Of a stretch of 64,000 nt of DNA, positions 41,601-53,600 are shown piece after piece. A program made the position numbers and the translations under genes. The stretch lies in contig CP034986.1 in NCBI GenBank assembly GCA_004026145.2, forward strand, positions 19,107,906-19,171,905, given 5' to 3'. This stretch comes from Takifugu bimaculatus. Lineage: Eukaryota; Chordata; Actinopteri; Tetraodontiformes; Tetraodontidae. The number at the start of each line of letters is the position of its first letter. The stretch's first letter is position 1. The notes under the pieces are model-generated. The model did not search any database, was not told the origin of the DNA, and worked only from the letters and a program-made list of their open reading frames with translations.

Positions 41601-44600
41601 GGCTATATCCTTTAGTCTAGCTTCTTTGCCCTAAAAAAACATGGAAGCTGCTATCATGTACATTTTATTCTTCATCTTGAGTCAATTAGACTTCCTAAGT
41701 GCTTCCACGCTGTGCAGAATAGCAATCATGACAACCATATAGGATGTTATCAGGAAGGAATTCAAACACAACTCACCCTCGCATGCATCAATAGGCAGAG
41801 CATTAATGTACGCAAGAAGATATGAGTAACCCAAATCCCCCATCCATGTGACGGAGCGGTCTGGGCGCCCCACCTTCACACCCACACACACACCAGGCAC
41901 GTTCATAAACAGTCTGAAGGGGCAAAGGTCCACAGTTGGACCCATCATTATAACCGCATTAATTAGGAAGGCCTCATTTTCTCATTGCCTGAGAAGGGAT
42001 GGAAAAAAGGGAATCCCAATTAGAGACATGTACCTGCCATAAGGGAGGTAGTTGGATCCCCCCACCCTTTTCTTCTTTCTTCAAGACCAAATTTAACATC
42101 TTTTCCCCTTTGTGCTGAGCCAACTGGATTTTAATGGCATCCTACGCTTTTGTCTCTCTCCTTTCTGTTCCTTGTCTGGTGGAGTGATTCTTAGAGCAGT
42201 TTTTGCTCTCAGAAACTAAAATGACAGGTAATTTCCCAGTAAAGGCTGCAGGATAAAAATAAATAAATAAATGGCACAGGTTTGTGAATGGGTGGAAGCG
42301 AGTTAACACATAAAACACCTCGTGAACAAAGTCAGTCAGACACACGCAGTAAGTGGAAATGATATATTGCTCTCAAACTCTGGATGAGACAGCTGTATAC
42401 ATCAGCACAGGTAACACACACACTGCATCTCTGTTGGGAACTGCAAACACTCTCATGGAATAGGACATCTCATTAACTTAACATTATCTACCCACACAAC
42501 CACTCCATCAAACTCTCATTAGATCCTAGTGGGGGCTTGGGTTGCACTGGAGGCCATTTAACATGCCCCCCCCACTACTGTCACAGGAAGGAGCTACTGG
42601 GAACCATTATTGGTGTGTCTTTGTGATTATTAGCCTGACATTCCTGCCATTGCACGGGCGCCACCTTTTTGGGGCCTGGTTATGGAAGAGAGTGACTGTT
42701 GAGTTCGTTATGAATCCTGGGAATCGTTGCAGTTTGCTCTGGTAATTAAAAGAAGATGTGTTTGAAAGTAAAAATGAATAGCCCTACTAAAACACCCTTT
42801 ATGTAAAAAAAATAAATATATAAAAATATATTAAAGTAAATGACATTCTCTCCCTCTGAAAACACAGGCGCACCACCACCTTTTGAACCCCCCCATCCAC
42901 ACTAGAGGTGTGTACAACATCTATGTGGGTTGCTGCTGCTGTCTGAAAGATTCTAATTGTGCAATGTGAACAGGTTTCCAACACAGATGGGTCCGTCATT
43001 TATGCTTCAGCAGACTCATCTGGTTCGCTTTGCAACTTCCTGAATTTCGATCCAAACAAGTGATGGGGGGGGTTATATGTACAGGCAATTACTTTCAATT
43101 TAATTAGAAAGTGTTTGGTTAGCAAACAGCACACACAAGAACATATTGCTTATGCAAAGAATACTACAAGTGAAAATTTGCGCGATAATTCAGATCTGAT
43201 CTGCAGATGATGCAAACTTCAGTCTGAATGCCCGACTGCAAGAAAACGAAAACTCAGGTACTAATGACGGATTCTATGTAATTACCGATAGGCTGATTGT
43301 AGGCTAGCCAACAATACGGCCAATGCCGATGTTTGGCCGATGTATCGGTGCAATTGGCAAAAATCAATACCCTGCCCTGGCCACACAAAGGCAGACAGTC
43401 ATTATGGAGACCGAATGCAAAGGAAGCGGAGCAAAGTGCAAAATGGACTGACTGTAATTACTACAGCTACTGTCAGTCTCATTATTGCAAAGTGGGAGGG
43501 CAACGTGCATGAGCTCAGTTAACAATGGCCTAATGAGCCTCGGTGTGGGATCACAGCTAGCCAGTGTGCTGATGTCATTGACCTGACCTGTGCAATTAGC
43601 CCTCCAGAGAGGGGAGGAGACAGCCAGAGACGGGAAAATGAGACAAACAGTCCCACATCACATGCTAACCAAGTGCATCACGCATGATTTTTAATCTGAA
43701 AACATTTAAAAGACCTAATATATCCACAGATAGCAAGTGAAGAATCTATTTTAGGGCAGCTTTATTATCATGCTAGCTGAGATTTTAAAACAGCTGAAGG
43801 CCTCTGGAGGAAGGCATGTATAAATTCAAAAGCATACAATTGAGAAAGATTAGACCTTAAGCCAATAAGCCCCTTAAGAGTAACAATCAGTTATAAAACC
43901 AATGCTGAAACAAAAGTGGTTAAACAGTTTGATGAGTGAATGTGTGCCAATTTATTTCCACCCTTGATTGTAAAATAATTAAAATGACACTCAAAATATT
44001 TAAATAGGAGAAAGAGAACGGTAGAAGGTGAAAGGTGGGGAAAGAATGAAGAGAGGTAAAAGAATATATTGGAGAAAATCAAGAAAGAAGGATGGAAGAC
44101 AGAATGAAAACGCTTGTAAATGTGTGGCTGAGGAACCAGGAATATTGGAGGATGATCCCAGTGAACAGTTAATCAGCCCAGCAAATGTTATTGCAGTAAT
44201 TAGACTGTGTTGGATGTATTTAGAGAGAAGTGGGCATATCCCAGTGGAGCATCGCAGGAAAGCGAGAGAAGGAGACGACAGAAGGAGGGCAAGAGAGAAA
44301 ACAAGGCAGAGGAATTTAAACATGCAACAAGGAGACTCCTGCTTCTGTTCTGATAGTCAAGGCATACGTTACTGTGAGACTACCTGGAAATACTGAACCC
44401 TCCAGCACAGATAATGACCAAATGCACTGGTGCCTGAGGATCAGGCGTCCAGAAAATGAGTGACTACATTTATTCAAATAATTATGTCATCAGGCACAAA
44501 TAAGAAGCTGGAAATGGAACGTAAAGTTAGCAATTCTGAGAGAAGGTGTGCAAGTGCTACTGATGTATTCTAAATCTTTGCAGAAAGACCCACCTTTGTT

Positions 44601-47600
44601 CAATGATGAAAATAGCTAACAAGCTTTGAGTTTTCCCCCACTGGGCATAATTACATCTATTTATCGGACTTCCTCTCCTCCTGCTCAAAAAGTCGCTTTT
44701 AACGGAAGATATTAGCAGTGAAGAGCCGAGGAATGAGGAGAGAGATAAAAGCGGAGCTACGGAGAAGTTCCACCCAGTGCTAATGTGAAGTTAAAAGAGC
44801 TTCGCTTAGACGGCATTAATAATGTAGGGAGGGAGATGCGAGGGGAGGATTTACGCCTTCAAACTTTGATATCTAATTTTAAAGAGATTAAGTCAATTTC
44901 ACACTAAAAAGAGAAATAGAGTCAACATTGCCAACGTGAGAGCCCCATTCAGATAACGTGACAGATGAGCCGTTTCAAACACACTGAAGCAGACACTATT
45001 TGCTGTGAGCAATCAATAGATGTAAATATTTATCAGGCAAAATGTCAGTTTAAAAAAAAAAAAAAAAAAATTATTTCCTCTCTAACGGAAGCTAATCCAC
45101 TCACCGGTCGCTGTATTATTATTTTAGTAAGCCTTAATTCCTCCTGACATACTTCCAGTCAGGTGTTGGTTCATATTGTCATGGTAGCATCACGCAGCTG
45201 CTGCACATCTATGATGGGAATCTCTGTTCCACCACATCTCAAAGGTGCTCTATTGGATTCAGATCCGGTGACTGTGTGGACCTTTTTGGGGTTAAATGAA
45301 CTCATTGTCATGTTCTGGAAACCATTTTGAGGTGATCTGAGCTTGGTGACATGGTGCACCATCCTGCTGGAAGCAGCCATCAGAAGATGGTCCACTGGGG
45401 TCATAAAGGGATGGAAGTGGTCAGCATCAATACTCAGGTAGGCTGCAGAGCTTAGACCATGCTCGGTTGGTACTAAGGGGCCCAAAGTGGGCCGAGAAAG
45501 TCTCCCCCACACCTTTATACCAGCAGCAGCCTGAACCGTTGATACAAGGCAGGATGGATCCATGCTGGCAGCTTGTTTATGCCAAATTCATCTGAATGTT
45601 AGAGGAATTCACAGACCAGGTAATATTTTTACAGTCTTCTATTGTCCAGTTTGGTGAGTCTGTGCCAATTGCAGCTTCAATTTCCTGTTCAATTTGAATT
45701 ACGGCTGCCTTTCCATCATCTCAAACCAGTCTGGCCATTCTCCTCTGACCTCTCACATCAAGAGATTTTCATCAAAGCTCACTGGATATTTTCTGTTTTC
45801 GGGACCATTCTCTGTAACCCGTAGAGAGGTTGGCGTGGAAATCAGCAGTTGCCTTGACCATGTCTACAGGCCTAATGCCATGAGCGATTGGCTGATTCGC
45901 TATGTTTAAAAGTATTTGAACTGGTGTACCTAATAAAGTGGCTGGTGAAAGTGTACCAAGTGAAGGAAACAAGATTGAGACTTGCAGTTTTGAATACACA
46001 GCAGGCTGTTCTCAGGAGGGCAGACAGCAGATATGAGGAGGTTTTCTTAATCAAGGCTTGGATGCTCCCCGGAGTCAGGAGGCTTCAGACAGACAACAGA
46101 GACAGTGATGAAAGCAGATCTGAGGTGTCAGGAGTACAAGGTGGGAGCGGGAAATAGCCACGGGATTGAAGAAATAACACAACTAATGAGGAAAAACAAT
46201 AAGAACGGAGGAGAAAAAGAGTAAAGAGAAAGGGGAGAAACTTAAGCATGTTCACCTAAAATTTGTTTGTGGATAATCTGAACCCACCCAGCAGATATAC
46301 GAAATGTTTAACACCTCCAATAGGTCAAAATGTCCACTAATATAGATTCATATTAAGAAAAATAGAGCATATTTTGTTGTTTAGTTGAACAAATCTTCTT
46401 CTGTCTTGTCTTTCAAAATCCCCAAACCTCCTCCAACAACTTCCCCTTCTCCAGTATCTGATTTTGAATGGTGAATTTAGAATTTTCCAAAGTAGTCTTT
46501 TGTTTGTTTTTGGGTGGAAACACCAATCTCAGAGGGGCATGAATATAAAAAAGTTGGCAGATGAAAGGAAGATTTAGAGAGGCACTGCTAAAAAGCTGCT
46601 CAAAATTCACGTTTGATTAGCATTTTGTGTCTTCTTCCCATTAACACCGAGTGCATATTAATAAGTGAGGAATTAATGTGCATACATGCATTTTAATTCA
46701 TGTTGGATAATTTGGATCCAATGAGATTAGAGGTAATTTGATGCATGTGAATAAAAGGGATGTTTTGATACTCCTCACTGCAATGAGAGCAGAAAACTGC
46801 AGATCTTGCTTTTTTTTTCTTATCCGTTATTTCTGAACTTTTCCCCTGCTGGAGGCTAACAACACAGCTAGGTCAACTTTGCTCCGGATGAGGGCCACTG
46901 GCACACGGAGAAAGGTTAGACTCTTGGCTCTTCAGGCATCCTCTGCATCCTCCAACTAGAAACAATTAACCTTCTCTGTCTGGCAAGCAGAGGTCACCCT
47001 CTTTGCATTTTAGTTGGAGATGTGTGAGGGGGTGAAGAACCGACACGGGTGTGATCTTCCATGTGTATGACATTAAATGATGGAGGAAGTCCATCCATCA
47101 CTCAAGGCATGAAGATGAACATAAGCACATTTGGAGAAGTAATCACTTCCTGGCGCCTGGTGATTTAAGTGCAACTGTGCGCATGAATATGGAAGATCAA
47201 ATGCTAATTGGTCGCGACTGTTTCCTGTGGCCACATGAATACCTTTAATTGGCCAGTGAATGATGGGCAGTCAACTACCCAAAGGCCACTCAGCCGTCTG
47301 TGGACACGGGCGCGTCTGCACGTCAGACCTTCTGTCCCTTCAGGTCCATTCAAATGTCATAACTCAATAGGAACTGATGGATTATGAAACTGATCAACGC
47401 AAATGAAAGTCCCAGCTCACAGCTGCACTTGAAAATGATCCAACGGGCAATAGCTCATTGGACAAATGAGGGTATCGGGTTCTAGAGTCAGATGAGTCAG
47501 ACATTAACTGGCAAGATGAAAAGCTAAAGACTACTTTCTCAAAACAAGGGGGGATTTTTCATGTATTAACACGTTACTGAGATTTTAAAATCATCCGCCA

Positions 47601-50600
47601 ATCTTTGTGGTCATTTTTCAAATATTTCATTTCATCCTCATCTAGTATCTTAGCTAATAAGTTGGATAAACTCAAGTTTAGAAAAAAAGTGTGGCCTAAT
47701 ATTGTAAATTCTGAGCTAAAAGCCTGACTGAATTAAACAAGGCACATACAGTATAGTATTCATTTTAAAAAAAAAGAAGATTTTTTTTGGCTAATTTTAC
47801 ATTATTGGATACAAAGTGGAAGTTTAAGCTACAGAAGCAGCATCACAAATGTAACCGACTCAAAATTCAAGCTTTCAGAGAGCAAAATGTCTTAAATTCC
47901 TCTCCACACAGCCGAGGATGTCAAGTTGAAGTGAACAGAGTAAAGCCAAATACTATCTGAAAAGTGAAACTTAAGACTTCCCGGGTAAACAAACTGTTTA
48001 AGTCTATGAATAAAGCAATTAATTCATCAGCTGCTTCGGTGGAGCCAGGTCGTGGTAAGTCTGCCGAGGAGTCGGCATTCCTCCTCAACCGCTCCCCGGC
48101 TGAGCGCCTGTAAACGAGAGAGCTCAGCTGAAGGAGAGGAAATGAGGCAGGTGTAGCCGTGCCATGAAAGACAAGAAATATAAAAGCCTTTCATGTGAAA
48201 AGAGAGGAGGAATTTCAAGGGGACGGCATCAGCAATATATAGAGGAAAAAAGCCAGCGTCTGACTGCCCCTTTATCAGCTGATATATATATGCATGAGGA
48301 TTGCCTCATCATCTCCAATGTCAATTCTGCATCCTTCTGATATTTGACTGACAGCTCACATCAACGCCAATAAAAGTGTGCATCCTTTTAGTCAGAAGCT
48401 GCCCGTCGTGCCGGGTGTCGAGGATAGAAATGGAGGCGGAAAAAGTTAATTTGTTTTCCGACAGCTGCCGATGGCGATAGCGCCTGTGTCTGTTTGCCCT
48501 CGCGGAAAAGTTACAAATTACAATTGGGCCTGGGATAGTGAAAAAGCTCATTTCTGTTGATGGGGGGGAAAATCTGGCAGGCCTTCCTTATTGTGGCCTT
48601 ACACTAAAAAAAGTGTCAAAATCGCAGTAAATTACTAAAAATGTGAGGCTGCTGATCTTCTGTGTCTGGTTATTTACCATTTTAAACACTGTAATGTGCT
48701 GCATTTCCAGGGTTACAGAAAGGGTTGCTTGGAAACAGCATTTAACACTAAAGGAAACCACAGTTAAGAGACAACGACATCGGACACGCAAAGAACACTC
48801 GCAGGTGCCGATCTGAATAAATCTGAATACAATGCTTTGAGTAAAAGATGATAAAAGATAATATTAACGTGCAATTTGCATGATTGTGGCATCCACTTTA
48901 ATCAAGCCAACACGGTGTACATTCCAGAACAGGTTTAACATGGTGTGTGGATATCTGCAAGGCCATAAACTCCCTGGGAGTTGACGTTTAAAGAAGCCTT
49001 GAACAGTGAGCCGTGTGTGTGCGCTCCAAAAACAGGCACTTGTGGTTTGCGTATTTTATTTACCATGGCGTAAAGACAAGAATAAAGATTTAGCAGAAGG
49101 GCATTTATTCACGAGTGGTAGCAGTGCCTTGTGTGCAAAATATATGGCCTTGTGCATCCATCACAGAAGGAAATGCCAAGATTATTAAATATTCTATTTA
49201 AGAAGGAGCTCCATATTGGTGCGGTTATTAGCCCTTAAATGCCAGATGAGATGGTGGATCAAAGAATTCCTACTGCTTTGCATTAACCAATGGTGGGATT
49301 AGGTAGCACACCTCCAAATTTACCATCGCAGCTTAAAGTCACAGCTCAGGCACCCACACAAACACGTCAGGGGGGGTTTGGTATGCCTGCCAGCAGCTGT
49401 GACAGCCGAGGAACGCTCAAACAGTTGTCTACACCTAGCCCTCCTTGATTTATTTTAATTCCTTTTGCATTGTCGTTAATGTGTATGTGTCGTAGTGGTT
49501 GACAATCAGGCGACATCAACGGGACTGGGGGGATTTCCTTTGTCTGCGGTTGTCTAGTTAGGCTAAAAAAGCTGATTTAAGAAACGGGGAGGTTGAAGGA
49601 TGACACAGCAGTAGGACGTCAAAAAAATTGGTGCAATCCATATCACCAGGAATGAAGTGATGGCTCATGAAATGGAAAAGGGAGGGAGTAAAGGCTAAAG
49701 GAAAGGGAATGAGGAGGCAGAGAGCACAATAACGGCGGTAATCCATCAGAAATCATCTTGCAGCAGGCCCTTCCAGTTTGACAACAAGGCTTCAGTTCTG
49801 CAGAGGACAGCCCACCAGTGACTACCTTTCAACCCGGCGCATCCTGCTGCTCCGCGATAGGATAAAAGCGGAACGGACGATGCTAATTGGCTTGCTTCCC
49901 TGTCGGATTTCTTCTGCGCTGGAAACGGAAAAGTGGGGGAGAGGATATCTCATGCTGTACGCGGATTTGTAAACAGTGGATCAAAATCCACAGCTTTCAT
50001 GTCCCTTAAACTGGCGGAGGGGTTTCTGGCGCTCTGTCACTGTGGGATACTTCCGGATAGCAACGACAACCCATTAATCCTGACTGACGGGACGCCGAGG
50101 ACGGATGACGGCATGTGACAGACATCAGCTGGGGTCATTGCACTTGCTGACCCACATCTGGGGAATCAATGACATAAAAATACACACAGTAGTGTGTTAA
50201 ATGTCACCTGAGAGCGACACTAAGAGGATATTAGCCACAAGGTGCACCCTTCAAGCCCTGGCCTCCAGAATAAGTCACTACATTAAACCAAGATGTGAAT
50301 TATGTTGACAAAAAGTAGCCAAACTATGAGCTAACGAAGAAGTCCTACTATTTGTAAAGCTGCGTGGAAAACCTGGAGAAAGGTGTCAACTGTTTCATGT
50401 GTGTTAGATTCCATCCTGAACAGTGTTCAATGACTGAATCAACAGCATTTCTTAAATATAAAGTGCCAACAGCATCTGAAACCTATGATCACTCTCTTTA
50501 TTCCACAGGAACATGTGGCACTTACAGAGAGGACATCACAGAGCTGGCAGAGCTGTGGTGTTGGTCTTTGGGGCAGGTTGTCACCGACTTTACCCCGAAG

Positions 50601-53600
50601 GCTGCGATCCAAGCAAAGAGCCCAGCGCTGTCCTCTGAATTCAGATGAGGCAAAGCTTTCAATCTTTAGCACGGAACATCCAAAGGAAGGTAACCTTTGT
50701 CTTTGGTTATTTAGAAAACGGGATGAAGTGACAAAATCATCAGAAAGCGGTATCTTCTTCATATTGCATCTTAAGAACAACCTTTCACAAAGGTTGCACC
50801 ATAAATCCACTGATGTCTTGAACTGGGTGACACGATTGGAATTAAAAAATATCTCTGATGTCTCCTGCTTGCTAAAATGAAAAATTTGAACGTTCTATAG
50901 CAAACTGCAAGGCCCTAAGAAATGGGTTGATCGCAAATATTAGTCTAGTTTACACATTTTAGGCCGTTGGGAGGAGGCTTCAAACATCAGCTGTGCTAAG
51001 CTGCTATTGTAGGCACTTCCTCGGCAGAGGTGAATTGAGGTCACATGTTTATAATTTGCCCTTTTCCTAATGCTGCCACTGAAGTAAAATAGCATTTGAG
51101 AGCTGCAATTAGATTGAGCCATGCAATACTCCAGCTAATTAAGTCATATTTCAAGTTCAATAACAATCAAGGCAGCCAGATAAAGGCCAGAGGGAGGAAG
51201 GCTAGTGTGTGCTGTAACAATCAGGAGGCTTTTTACGAAGCCCTTTCCTCTTGTAGTTGGAAAAGCGCTCTTTGTCTCTCTGTCTAGATAAAATGTGTGA
51301 TGATCTTTTGAGTGTCTCTGACTGGAGTTGCCTTTTCAAAAGGTTTGCAAAGGCAAAGTGATTTGACGGTGTGAGCATTTAGTCATAACAGAATGGGTCG
51401 CCCTTCATCTTATGAATGGTGTGCATTAGCTGCCAAGACTAATGCCACAAGTGCCACAAATACATTAAAAAACACATTCAATGACATGAAAATATGCCAG
51501 TTTTAGGTTTAGTCAATGTTTGAACTGGATCATCAAACAGTTATGAGTCATTCAGTCCATCTCTGTGTGACACCAAAGCCACGTGGAAACTTTTAGGCAA
51601 GCATTTGGAAACTGTTGTGCACAACTCGTAAACTAAAATGATATTTGTGCAGAAACCTTGTGTCCTATTGTGCCGTTTAAAACGCATCTTTCTAATCCTG
51701 ACAACATGAGGTCTTGAATTTAATTTAGGACTTACTGTATACTGCATGTGCAGTACAGAAGTCTCTGTAAAGTGGATAAAATCGCCATTCCATCCCTTCT
51801 AACACACCTTTTACTGTAAGTTGAGTAAAGGCGGTCGTCCGGTGTCCTTCAACTTGCCCTTCGCGCCACTGCTGGTCTAACCATGTCCACATCTCTTCCA
51901 TTACTGGCCACAACACTGCCGCCGATTGCTTTCTTATCTGCCATCTGTAGGCTAGTGCTCAGCCGCGCTATCTCTTGCCACAGTCTAATTGAATCTCAAG
52001 TGTTGGAAGTGCAGTGATACACTGACCACACTGTGTCGCAGCCAATAGATAAGGCTTGCTGTTGGAGGATTGGACCGCTGGATTCACCATGGGGACATGT
52101 TGATAAAGGGGTGACAAGCAGTTAAGGTTGGTACGGTGTCAATGGGAGTTTACTCTCTTTGAAAGATAATAGATACCCTCCATTACAGGGAAGGTCCAAT
52201 AATCCTGTGGCCTATAATCCGGATCTGTTTGGTGGGTAATTTGTTGAAACCTAAAAAGAGGAAAATAGGGCAGGATGGACCTGTTTTGCTTTGATTTCCT
52301 CACAAAACCAGAATTGTGCAGATTTAGTTTTATCTCTTGTTTTGTGTTATCTAAATCCTGATGGGCAAACCTGACCCGCAGTGATCTGAGCTGTGCACAG
52401 ATGAAGAGATACATCGCCAGTGAACCTCCACTTAAAATGAGCTCGAGTTTGGCATAGTAATTGTAGTTTCAATGATGCTCCAGAAGGCCTTGGGGCCCGG
52501 GAGTGGAGTTCTTTATCTACTTTTAACATTTTTCTTCCACTTGAGAAAAAGAAATACATTTGAAATCATCAGAAAACTTCCCCAAATGTAACCAAATGTT
52601 GACAGAAGCTAATGTCTGTCAGGCAGATTCAGTTTAGGAACGATGGGACAGCTCTTACCTTAAGAGGGTGAATCCTTTCTTCTTGGTCTTCTTCTCAGTG
52701 TCCTCTACAGCCTCATCGGTTTTCTTCTTTCCTTTGCTCTTCTTCTCTTTCTTCTTCCCTTTGGTTTTTTTCTTCTTTCCTTCTTCTGCATCCAGGTCCT
52801 GGCGAGAGGAGCTGCTGACAGGTGTTTCATGACCGGAGCTGTGCTCCGAGAAGTCGTCATCTGGGGAGAGTGAACAGAGAGATGGAAGATGACAATGGAC
52901 AGTAGATGGAATAAATTATTATTAATTTAAACTTAATATGCATGCGTGCTGAACTATGAGGGAGCGTCGGGGACCTTATACAGAATGATCTTACATACAC
53001 TGTCACGCAAACAACTGAAACCCATACAAGTGGAAAACCTCATACACACTTCCAGAAACACTGTCGTACATACAGAAGTGCTCAAACCTATACTAGGGAA
53101 ATCCTCTCACACACTATTGAAATGCTATTTCAGCCACATTGGTTGTGGCATTTGTGACACTAAAATTTCAATAAATCTGGGTATTTTAACAGTAAAGGCA
53201 GTGATGCTTTTTCTAATAACCTTATTTTATTTTTATTAGATAGACTACATCTTTAATTAATGATCGTGAACCTCATTATTATGCACTTATTCTGTATTTG
53301 ATAAATTTGAGCTCATGATTGTTATAGCATTGTCAGTGTTATTATTCAGTAAAGTTAAAGTAAAAAGAAAAACGTTGTTCACAATGGTCATTTCAGTTGA
53401 ACAGCCTACTTCAAACTACACGGGCATCAGCGAAGACCATCAGGACTTAGTCAAAAGAGAACATTTGCAGCAACTGACCGTTTCCAGTGTGAGCCGGGAC
53501 GTTGCCCTAGATAAGGAGATGCATATTCTCTCCAGCCTAGAGCTGCAGTTGTCCGGAGGGGGAGCGACACAATGTGACTGTTCAGCGTGTCCCGGCTCAG

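Larger units (their letters stand above)
38745..52658 (-). other. pard3b intron, 13.9 kb
   Basis: Runs from GTAAGA (52658) to ATCCAG (38745). It contains a short GCCGAT-rich repeat fragment (43280-43360), an A19 run (45052-45070) and a decayed Tc1 transposon (45150-45955). No other gene recognised; small open frames on both strands have no codon structure or family resemblance. Confidence 0.85.

Noticed and set aside
44028..44396. Lys/Arg/Glu-rich plus-strand frame of 122 codons
   Set aside because: Purine-rich intron sequence without motif, splice sites or matching codon pattern.
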